Part shown: positions 36,944 through 44,537 of the stretch, piece after piece | How positions within the stretch are numbered: position 1 is the first letter of the stretch | Layout of the letters: the number at the start of each line of letters is the position of its first letter | Source: Alphaproteobacteria bacterium | GTDB taxonomy: Bacteria; Pseudomonadota; Alphaproteobacteria; Caulobacterales; Maricaulaceae | Reading direction: 5' to 3' | Length of the DNA stretch: 64,000 bases | NCBI GenBank assembly: GCA_024742735.1 | Contig: JANSXV010000003.1 | Location: 457,823 to 521,822 of the forward strand | Translations under genes and position numbers: made by a program | The notes under the pieces: model-generated | The model's database searches: none | Told to the model about the DNA's origin: nothing | The model's input: the letters and a program-made list of their open reading frames with translations, nothing else

Positions 36944-38590
36944 TTACCAGAACACCGCATAGATCGCGATCAGGATCGCGATGATCACGGCGCCGGCGAT
37001 GTTGAACGCCGGCCTCGTCATGAAGGTGACGCCCGACAGGTCCACCGGCCGGCCCTCGCCCGGCTTCGGCGTCGCCAGCGAGACGATCACCCCGGTCACA
37101 AGACAGGCCAGGAACACGATCCAGATCCGCACCACGAAGGGCAGATCCAGCGCCTCAAGCCCCATCGCCGCCAGCAGGCCCGAGCCGGCCCCGCCCAGCG
37201 CGGCCGGGTTGGCGAGCAGCCAGAAGACGAAGGACAGGCCAACCGAACTGATCAGCAGGGCGAAGGCGCCGGCCGTATTCGCCCGCTTCCAGAACAGGCC
37301 CAAGAGGAACACCGCCACCACGCCCGGCGCGACGAAGCCGGTGTATTCCTGAATGGTCTGGAAGGCGCTCTCCATGCCCCCCAGGAAGGGCTGGGCCAGG
37401 ATCAGCGCGATCACCATGGCGCTCAGCGCCGTGATCCGCCCCACCGTCACATAGTGATGTTCGGATTTCTCCGGACGCATGGAGCGATAGACGTCCATGG
37501 TGAAGATCGTGGAGATGGAGTTCATCATGGACGCCAGCGAGGACACGATGGCCGCGATCAGCGCCGCGAAGACCAGCCCTCTGAACCCGTCGGGAACCAG
37601 CGTCATGAGCACGCCATAGGTGCTGTCCGGACGGGCGCTGAGCGCGTCAGCGTCCAGCATGCCGTTCTGCGCCAGATACAGCGCGGCGATGCCGGGAACC
37701 ACCACGATCACCGGGATCAGCAGCTTCAGGCCCGCCGCGAAGGCCAGACCCTTCTGGGCTTCAGCCAGGCTCTTGGAACCCAGCGCGCGCTGAATGATGT
37801 ACTGGTTGAAGCCCCAGTAGGAGAAGTGCAGCACCCACAGCCCGCCCAGCAACGTCCAGATGCCCGGCAGGTCTGAGTAGTTCGGGTGGTCGGCATCCAG
37901 GATCATGGTGAAGTGACCGGGGATCTGGGCCATGAGCGTGGAGAAGCCCGCCGCCGGGCCGGCTCCGTCGCCCACCAGCGAAAGCGCGATCCACGTGATC
38001 ACCAGCCCGCCCGCGATCAGGATGATCACCTGCACCACGTCGGTCAGGGCCACCGCTTTCAGTCCGCCATAGATCGAGTAGAGCACCGCGAACGCTGCAA
38101 GCCCGGCCATGGCCGGCCAGACCGCAACGCCGGTCACCGCGTTGATCGCCAGAGCCCCGAGCCAGAGCACCGCCGTCAGGTTCACCGCCGTGTAGAGCGC
38201 GATCCAGAAGGTCGCCATGATCGTCTTCACCGACCCGCCGAAGCGCTGGTCGAGAAACTGGGGCATGGTGTAGATGCCGCGCGCCAGAAACACCGGCAGG
38301 AAGAATTTCGCCACGACCAGAAGCACGATGGCCGCCTGCCACTCATAGGCCGCGATCGCCAGGCCCACCACATAGCCCTGCCCGGACTGGCCGATGATCT
38401 GTTCCGCCGAAATGTTCGCCGCAATCAGCGAGGCGCCCACCGCCCACCACGGCAAGGCCTTGCCGGCCAGAAAGTAATCCTCCGCGTCCTTCTCATGGCC
38501 CGCCTTCTCCCGGCTGACCCAGTTGGCGGCGGCGAACAGCAGGACCGCGTAAAGTCCCACAATCACCAGATCAATCGTTGCAAGAGCCAT
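36944..38590 (-). CDS. Sodium/sugar symporter, SSS family
   Basis: The 548-residue product is a 13-14-helix sodium:solute symporter with SGLT-type features: AEDYFLAGKALPWWAVGASLIAANISAEQ, GSVKTIMATFWIALYTAVNL, and YWGFNQYIIQRALGSKSLAEAQKG. The last stretch is characteristic of sugar members. ATG at 38590 is preferred over a GTG seven codons earlier because GGGAGGG precedes it. Its promoter carries a TGCAA-type motif, so it is likely in the same regulon and imports glucose or galactose made in the periplasm. Confidence 0.92.
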   Translation of the reverse strand: MALATIDLVIVGLYAVLLFAAANWVSREKAGHEKDAEDYFLAGKALPWWAVGASLIAANISAEQIIGQSGQGYVVGLAIAAYEWQAAIVLLVVAKFFLPVFLARGIYTMPQFLDQRFGGSVKTIMATFWIALYTAVNLTAVLWLGALAINAVTGVAVWPAMAGLAAFAVLYSIYGGLKAVALTDVVQVIILIAGGLVITWIALSLVGDGAGPAAGFSTLMAQIPGHFTMILDADHPNYSDLPGIWTLLGGLWVLHFSYWGFNQYIIQRALGSKSLAEAQKGLAFAAGLKLLIPVIVVVPGIAALYLAQNGMLDADALSARPDSTYGVLMTLVPDGFRGLVFAALIAAIVSSLASMMNSISTIFTMDVYRSMRPEKSEHHYVTVGRITALSAMVIALILAQPFLGGMESAFQTIQEYTGFVAPGVVAVFLLGLFWKRANTAGAFALLISSVGLSFVFWLLANPAALGGAGSGLLAAMGLEALDLPFVVRIWIVFLACLVTGVIVSLATPKPGEGRPVDLSGVTFMTRPAFNIAGAVIIAILIAIYAVFW

Positions 38591-38743
38591 ATGGCCCACC
38601 CTCCCCGTCACGCTTTATCGGACATGTTTTGCGGGATTTTGCATGATCGGGCAGGCTTGCACACGTCATATTTTGGAGGAGATAAGCTCTGCATTGGAGG
38701 TGCACGAGCGCCCGCCTTGCAGACGCTCGCAATTCCTCCGGCG
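38591..38743. promoter_or_regulatory. Symporter promoter with TGCAA-type motif, copy E
   Basis: TTTTGCGGGATTTTGCATG (38627-38645) repeats TTTTGC with a 10-bp step, as in the LacI/MFS promoter, and GCTTGCACACG follows near 38655. The rest of the spacer up to the TauE stop at 38744 shows nothing further. Confidence 0.5.
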
Positions 38744-39724
38744 TCAGACCCTGTGCCCGGCCCGGTGCATCGCCAGGAACAACGCGCAGAGCGCGGCGAG
38801 CGCGGTCATTGTCAGGGCCAGCGCGAGCGCTCCCACCTGCTGGTCGGCGAGCGTCCAGAAGAACTGCCCAAGGCAAAGAACCGAGACGATTCGCAGGGTC
38901 GGAGCACGGGGCAGGCGCTCGACAATGATCGCGCCGAGCGGCGCGCCGAGCGCCACCACCGGTGCGGCGGCCAGCCAGTTCCAGAACACCTCCGGCGCGA
39001 TGGCGTAGGCGCCGCCCGCCGCCGAGGAGAGGCCGAGATTGGCGGCGATTCCGACGACCGAAGTGAACGCCATGAGCACGACCGAGGTCGGGATCGCGAC
39101 CTTCAGATCGGTCCGGTAGAACAGGACAAGCGCGGCGTAGAGCATCATGTCCACGCCCACCCCGGTCACCGAGGCGGTGACCCCGCCGATCACGCCCACG
39201 CCAAGCCCGACGGGCGCGTCCAGCCGGTCATGGGGCATGCGCGGGCCGTTCGGCGTGATGATCTCGCGCAGCTTCAGCCAGTGGATGACGCCGAAGGCCG
39301 CCCAGATCACCGCAAAGATCAGGCGCACCCAGAGATCCGGCACGACCGGCGCGATGAACACCGCGCCCAGCGGCGTGGCGATCGCGGAACCGATGAGCGC
39401 GGGGCGCAGCAGCGCCCAGTCCAGCGCCCGCCCGCGCGCGAGGATGAAGATCGAGGCCGACACCATGCCGATGGACTGCACGGCGAGGCCGAAATTGCGG
39501 CCCAGCTGGGCGGGCTGGTCGAACAGCAGGGTCAGAACCGGGAAGCCGACCGTGCCCCCGCCCATGGGCGTGGAGCCGGCGAAGTAGGAGCCCGCCGCCA
39601 TGGCGGCTGCAATGGGCCAGTGCGCGGCGAGCTGGCCCCAAGCGTTCAGCCCGGCGACCAGCGCGAGCCAGGCCGTGTAGAACACGGCGAGCCAGATCAG
39701 GAATGGAGTGAAGGACGCACGCAT
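38744..39724 (-). CDS. TauE/SafE-family membrane permease
   Basis: The 326-residue product is a membrane protein with about 8-9 helices of the TauE/SafE (sulfite exporter, UPF0721) family. Family features are the repeated AGSYFAGSTPMGGGTVGFPVL and GVIGGVTASVTGVGVDMMLYAALV halves. The ATG at 39724 begins the first helix; no strong ribosome-binding site is seen. It lies 74 bp downstream of the GH3 gene on the same strand. Members move small organic or sulfur anions; the substrate here is unknown, and a link to glucan use, for example sulfated glycans, is only speculation. Confidence 0.82.
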   Translation of the reverse strand: MRASFTPFLIWLAVFYTAWLALVAGLNAWGQLAAHWPIAAAMAAGSYFAGSTPMGGGTVGFPVLTLLFDQPAQLGRNFGLAVQSIGMVSASIFILARGRALDWALLRPALIGSAIATPLGAVFIAPVVPDLWVRLIFAVIWAAFGVIHWLKLREIITPNGPRMPHDRLDAPVGLGVGVIGGVTASVTGVGVDMMLYAALVLFYRTDLKVAIPTSVVLMAFTSVVGIAANLGLSSAAGGAYAIAPEVFWNWLAAAPVVALGAPLGAIIVERLPRAPTLRIVSVLCLGQFFWTLADQQVGALALALTMTALAALCALFLAMHRAGHRV

Positions 39725-39798
39725 GATGCCGGCGAGACTAGCGCGGAGCGATCCGCGAAGTCGCGCGCTGAATGCCGCCCGCCCCGCCGAGCCGCGCT

Positions 39799-42012
39799 TC
39801 AGTCGCGCAGCACGAACCGGGCGTGCAGGGCGGCTGTTGAATCTCCGCCCGCCCACACATCGAACGCGCCAGCCTCGGCCCGAACGCGCCGGTCGCGGCC
39901 GGAGAAGGCGAGATCACGCTCGGTCAGGTCAAAGCGCACGGTGCGTCTCTCCCCGGCCTTCAGCATGATGTGCTGGAAGCCTTTCAGCTCGCGCACAGGC
40001 CGGGTCAGGCTGGCGGCGGGGTCGCGAATATAGAGCTGGACGATCTCGGTCCCCTCGCGATCACCGGCATTGGTCACGGTGACAGACGCGGTGAGCGTGT
40101 CGCCTCGGTTCATCTCGTCCGCACTCAGGGTCAGGTCCGAATAGTCGAAACGCGTGTAGCTGAGACCGAAGCCGAAGGGGAATTGCGGCGTGTAGCCGTC
40201 ATCAAGGTGGAAGGCGCTCATCCCGAACGAGGTCTGGCTGGCCCCCACCTCGATATCGTCGATATGCATGATCTGTTCGGCGACCGGCGGGCGGCCGGTA
40301 TTCTTGCGATTATAGTGGATCGGAATCTGGCCGACCGAGCGCGGAAAGCTGACCGGCAGCTTGGCGGCGGGGTTAAACGCGCCGGAGACCACGTCCACGA
40401 GCGCCGGACCGGCCATATTGCCGGCGTGCCAAGCGTAAATCAGGGCGTCGACGCGCTCCAGCACCGGAGCGAGGGTCAGCGGGCGGCCCGCCATGATGAT
40501 CGCAACCACCGGCTTGCCGGTCTCGCGCAGCGCATCGAGCAGCTCCAGCTGGGCGCCGGGCAGGGTGATGTCGGCACGGCAATGGGCTTCACCGGACAGG
40601 ATCGCCTCTTCACCGAGGCACACCAGCACGGCGTCGCTCATCCCGGCGGCCTCGACGGCGGCCTTGAACCCGGAGCGGTCGCGCGAGCGGGTCGTCTCCA
40701 GGGCCGGCGCAAAAGCGACACGGTCTTCGCCGAGCGCGTCCTGCAGCGCTTTGAGGGGGGTCACGCTGCGGGTCTCGTCGCCGTCGAACACCCAGGTGCC
40801 CATCTGTTCATAGGGCTGGTCGGCCATGGGGCCGACCAGGGCGAGCCGGTCGATCGCCCCGAAGTCCAGAGGCAGCGCGCCGGCGTCATTCTTCAGAAGG
40901 ACAAGGCTCTCGCGCGCGGCCCGTCTGGCGAGATCCCTTGCGGCCTCTCGGGTCGGCGCCGCGCCCTCGTGGGTCTTGCCATAGGGATCGTCGAACAGGC
41001 CCAGCGCCGCCTTCAGGGTCAGGACCCGCAGCGCCATGGCGTCCAGCCGCGACTCGTCCACGGCGCCCGCGCGGACCATCTCCGGCAGGTGCTCGATGAA
41101 CGCCGAAGACATCATGTCCATGTCCACGCCCGCCTCGGCCGCTTCGCGGGCGGCGGCGGCCATGTCTTCGCTCAGACCATGGGTGATCAGCTGGCCGATG
41201 GAGTCCCAGTCGCTGATCACCACGCCATCGAAATCCCACTCCCCGCGCAGGATATCGCCCAGGAGATAGCCGTTGCCGGTCGCCGGCACGCCGTCGATAT
41301 CGCCGAACGAGGTCATGATCGAGGCCGCGCCCGCGTTCAGCGCGGCCTTGAAGGGCGGCAGATAGGTGTTGCGCAGCTCGTTGTCGGGAATGTTCGTGGC
41401 GTCATAGTCGCGCCCGCCCTCCGAAGCGCCGTAGCCCGCGAAATGTTTCACGCAGGCCGCCAGCGTTCCCGGTGCAGCGAGGTCGTCGCCCTGGAAGCCC
41501 TCCACCATGGCCGCCCCGAGGACGGAGGCGAGCAACGGGTCTTCGCCCAGGCTCTCCGCGATCCGGCCCCAGCGCGCATCCCGGGCGATGTCGACCATGG
41601 GCGCGAACGTCCAGCGCACGCCGCTGGCCGCGGCTTCACCGGCCGCGGCGCGCGCGCAGTCGCGGACCAGATCCGGGTTCCAGCTGCAGGCCTGCCCGAT
41701 GGGCAGGGGAAAGATCGTATTGAAGCCATGGATCACGTCCCGGCTGACCAGAAGCGGCACGCCCAGACGGCTCTCCTCCACCGCGATGCGCTGCAGCCCA
41801 CGCAGGGTCTGCGGGTCGACCTGGTTGATCACCGCGCCGATCCGGCCCGAGGCGATCTCAGGCCCCAGCCGCCCCGCCGGGTCCGGGCCGGAGGCGTCGA
41901 CCGTGTGGAGCTGCCCGGCCTTCTCCTCCAGCGTCATGCGCGCAAGCACAGCTTCGGCGCGCCGCTGGGGGGCGTCGGTCTGCGGATCGGCGGCGTGGGC
42001 GGCGTCGGCCAT
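39799..42012 (-). CDS. Beta-glucosidase, GH3
   Basis: The 737-residue product is a BglX-like GH3 enzyme: N-terminal barrel (ERM-type start LARMTLEEKAGQL, WTFAPMVDIARDARWGR), nucleophile Asp268 in VVISDWDS, the second alpha/beta domain, and a C-terminal fibronectin-III-like domain. Unlike BglX, no signal peptide is visible at MADAAHAADPQTD, so it is probably cytoplasmic, acting on imported beta-glucooligosaccharides. AAGGA seven bases upstream. Third enzyme of the beta-glucan operon, 29 bp after the MFS gene. Confidence 0.93.
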   Translation of the reverse strand: MADAAHAADPQTDAPQRRAEAVLARMTLEEKAGQLHTVDASGPDPAGRLGPEIASGRIGAVINQVDPQTLRGLQRIAVEESRLGVPLLVSRDVIHGFNTIFPLPIGQACSWNPDLVRDCARAAAGEAAASGVRWTFAPMVDIARDARWGRIAESLGEDPLLASVLGAAMVEGFQGDDLAAPGTLAACVKHFAGYGASEGGRDYDATNIPDNELRNTYLPPFKAALNAGAASIMTSFGDIDGVPATGNGYLLGDILRGEWDFDGVVISDWDSIGQLITHGLSEDMAAAAREAAEAGVDMDMMSSAFIEHLPEMVRAGAVDESRLDAMALRVLTLKAALGLFDDPYGKTHEGAAPTREAARDLARRAARESLVLLKNDAGALPLDFGAIDRLALVGPMADQPYEQMGTWVFDGDETRSVTPLKALQDALGEDRVAFAPALETTRSRDRSGFKAAVEAAGMSDAVLVCLGEEAILSGEAHCRADITLPGAQLELLDALRETGKPVVAIIMAGRPLTLAPVLERVDALIYAWHAGNMAGPALVDVVSGAFNPAAKLPVSFPRSVGQIPIHYNRKNTGRPPVAEQIMHIDDIEVGASQTSFGMSAFHLDDGYTPQFPFGFGLSYTRFDYSDLTLSADEMNRGDTLTASVTVTNAGDREGTEIVQLYIRDPAASLTRPVRELKGFQHIMLKAGERRTVRFDLTERDLAFSGRDRRVRAEAGAFDVWAGGDSTAALHARFVLRD

Positions 42013-42041
42013 GGTCAGTCCTTGGAAGAGGCTAGCTTGGT

Positions 42042-43496
42042 TCAGGCGGGAACGGGGTCGGGCGCGCCGCGGCGCGCTTCCAGCTCGGCGCGGACCGCTT
42101 CGGACTTCTCCCGTGAGACGTTCAGCGTCAGCACGATGCCGATCGCCAGCAGGTACAGCAGGATCGGCAGTCCGATATCATAGACGCGCAGAAGGATCAG
42201 CGTGGCGTCGGTCTGGTCCCCGCCGAGCTCGGTCTGGAGCCCGGTGCTGGCCAGGAGCCAGGCCCCGACCATGGCGGCGGCCGTCTGACCCAGCTTGACC
42301 ACCCACCAGTAGATCGAGGCGAACATGCCCTCGCGGCGCTGGCCGGTGCGCAGCTCGTCCTGGTCGACCACGTCAGCCATCATCGACGGCATCAGCGTGA
42401 AGAGCGAGCCCAGTCCGAACGCCATTAGCGGCGCAGGCAGCAGGATCAGCCAGGGATGCTCCGGGCTGTAGGCGAAGGTCTTCAGCGCATAGCCCAGGAT
42501 CGCCAGCGAAATTGCGATGATGAAGGTGCGCTTCTGCCCGATGCGCGAAGCAAGCCAGGTCACGAAGGCGACGATGAAGAAGTTGGCGAAGGACCCCACG
42601 GTCGCCACGAGCGCGCCGAGCTCGGCGCCAGCTTCGGTGTCCCCGGCGAAGACATAATAGCTCAGCACGAAGTAGCCGTAGGAGGCGATCAGGATGAAGC
42701 CGTTGAACACCAGGAAGGTGACGAAGCAGATCTTCAGGAAGGGCACGAAGCTCAGCGCCTGCCCCATACTGACGAAGAAGCCCTTCAGCTCGGCCAGCAT
42801 GTTCCGGCGATGACCCGCCTCCTCGGCCTCGTGGACGGCGATGTCGGCGAGACGCTCTCTGAGGAAGATCGCCGGGATGACGCCGCAGATCATGACGACG
42901 ACCGCGACTCCGCCTGCGACCAGGCGCGCGCCCTCGATCGGGTCGGTGAACCACTCGGCCTGCTTGGCGATGACCAGCATGTAGGGCGGCAGGAAGAAGG
43001 CCAGCTGGCCGATGAAGTTCTGCGTGCCCATGAGCAGGGTGCGCTGGTCGTAATCAGGCGTCAGCTCATACCCCAGCGCGACCCAGGGCGTGGCGTAGAT
43101 CGTGTAGGCCAGGAAGAAGATCATCGACCCGATCGTGTACCACCACACGTAAAAGCCCGGGTCGCGGCCGTCAGGGAACTGCCAGAGCAGGAAGAAGCAG
43201 ATCCCGACCAGGATCGCGCCGACGAAAATGAAGGGCCGGCGCCGCCCCCAGCGGGATTTGAAGTTGTCGGAGATGTAGCCGACGATCGGGTCGGTGATGG
43301 CGTCGAACAGGCGCGGGAGGCCCGTGATCACGCCGAGCATGACCAGGCTGACGCCGAGATTCTCGTTCAAAAGCACGATCATCCCGGTGATCGCCCCGGC
43401 CAGCAGGTTGTTGGCGAAGGCGCCCGACCCGTAGGCGAGCCGGTGCAGGAAGGACACGCGGTCCTCCGGCGCGGTGACGCGGCTGGCTTGGGTCAT
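42042..43496 (-). CDS. GPH-type MFS glycoside:cation symporter
   Basis: The 484-residue, 12-helix product belongs to the glycoside-pentoside-hexuronide:cation symporter family (MelB-like): AYGSGAFANNLLAGAITG, PRLFDAITDPIVGYISDNFKSRWGRRRPF and SMMADVVDQDELRTGQRREG are typical. It would bring beta-glucooligosaccharides released by the GH16 enzyme into the cytoplasm for the GH3 enzyme. It lies 21 bp after the GH16 gene and 29 bp before GH3, so it is in one operon with them. Confidence 0.92.
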   Translation of the reverse strand: MTQASRVTAPEDRVSFLHRLAYGSGAFANNLLAGAITGMIVLLNENLGVSLVMLGVITGLPRLFDAITDPIVGYISDNFKSRWGRRRPFIFVGAILVGICFFLLWQFPDGRDPGFYVWWYTIGSMIFFLAYTIYATPWVALGYELTPDYDQRTLLMGTQNFIGQLAFFLPPYMLVIAKQAEWFTDPIEGARLVAGGVAVVVMICGVIPAIFLRERLADIAVHEAEEAGHRRNMLAELKGFFVSMGQALSFVPFLKICFVTFLVFNGFILIASYGYFVLSYYVFAGDTEAGAELGALVATVGSFANFFIVAFVTWLASRIGQKRTFIIAISLAILGYALKTFAYSPEHPWLILLPAPLMAFGLGSLFTLMPSMMADVVDQDELRTGQRREGMFASIYWWVVKLGQTAAAMVGAWLLASTGLQTELGGDQTDATLILLRVYDIGLPILLYLLAIGIVLTLNVSREKSEAVRAELEARRGAPDPVPA

Positions 43497-43517
43497 TCTC
43501 GGGCGCCTTTGCGCTTT

Positions 43518-44504
43518 CTAGCCAGCCTGCTCGGTCGCAGCGTTGCGGCAGGCCACGGCCGTTTCGGGGTCGCTGGGGCAGTCATACACCCGCACCCAGT
43601 CGATCTCGAGCTGCTTGGGATAGCCGAGCGGATCCACGCCGCCCGCTGACCGGCTCTCGGCCAGATGGCCGCCGATGGCGAGGTTCAAGATCAGATGGAA
43701 GCGCTGGTCGAAAGGCGCGTACGGATTGTCGCGCGCCTCAGGCGCATCGGACAGCGTGCGCCAGCGGCGCTGGGTCAGATAGCCGTAGGACTCCCCGTTC
43801 AGGAACCATTCCACCCGGCCCTGGCTCCATTCCACCGCGAATTCGTGCCAGACCTGCTCGCCGTTCTCGCCGGTCGGCAGGGTGGTCTCGCGGTTCTGAT
43901 AGCGGTTCTCCGGCCAGGCGCCGCCGAAGTGCAGCGTGCCGAAGATGCGATTCTCCTCCCGGCCGCGGCATTCCCGGCACTCTGCGCCGAGATTGACCGC
44001 CTCCAGAATGTCGATCTCGCCCGAGAGCGCCCAGCCGCCATAGACCTCGTCGGTCGGCAGCATCCAGATCGCCGGCCAGGTGCCCTGGCCTTCGGGCAGG
44101 CGCGCGCGCACTTCGATGCGCCCGTAGGTCCAGTCGCCTTTGCCCGCAGTATTGATGCGCCCGGAAGTGAAGGGCTGCGTATTGGTCGCCTGCGCATCGT
44201 CTTCGCTCGACCAGAGGCGCGGCGGCAGGGCCGGCCCGGTCGCCTCCTCCAGACGAGCCTCGATGATCAGCCGGCCGTCCTCCACGCGGACATTCTCGTC
44301 GCGCGCCGTGTAGCACTGGCGCTCTTCATTGCCGCCGCCCCAGCAATCGACCTCCCGGTTCCAGCGGGTTTCGTCGAGGGCCTCGCCGTCAAATTCATCG
44401 GCCCAGACCAGACGCCAGGCCGGCTCGGCCCCGCCGGCCTCCGCCTGGACGGCGGAGGCGGCGGTGACCGCAGCGATCCCGGCGAGCAGTGATGACAGGA
44501 TCAT
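43518..44504 (-). CDS. Exported endo-beta-glucanase, GH16 (laminarinase type)
   Basis: The 328-residue product has a signal peptide (MILSSLLAGIAAVTAASAVQA) and one GH16 domain. The retaining catalytic signature is GEIDILE with nucleophile Glu163 and acid/base Glu168; WPAIWMLP and FHLILNLAIGG are further family motifs. The pattern with an extra residue between the catalytic positions is that of beta-1,3(4)-glucanases. It would cut laminarin or mixed-linkage glucan in the periplasm. Located 33 bp downstream of the TonB receptor, ribosome-binding site AAGGGAG. Confidence 0.93.
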   Translation of the reverse strand: MILSSLLAGIAAVTAASAVQAEAGGAEPAWRLVWADEFDGEALDETRWNREVDCWGGGNEERQCYTARDENVRVEDGRLIIEARLEEATGPALPPRLWSSEDDAQATNTQPFTSGRINTAGKGDWTYGRIEVRARLPEGQGTWPAIWMLPTDEVYGGWALSGEIDILEAVNLGAECRECRGREENRIFGTLHFGGAWPENRYQNRETTLPTGENGEQVWHEFAVEWSQGRVEWFLNGESYGYLTQRRWRTLSDAPEARDNPYAPFDQRFHLILNLAIGGHLAESRSAGGVDPLGYPKQLEIDWVRVYDCPSDPETAVACRNAATEQAG

Positions 44505-44537
44505 CTCATGCTCCCTTGGATGTTGCTCGCTTCGATC

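Noticed and set aside
39970..42183. A 737-codon open frame opposite the GH3 gene
   Set aside because: It is a codon-phase shadow of the GH3 gene in high-GC DNA; composition is Arg/Gly/His-rich and no motif or ribosome-binding site is present.
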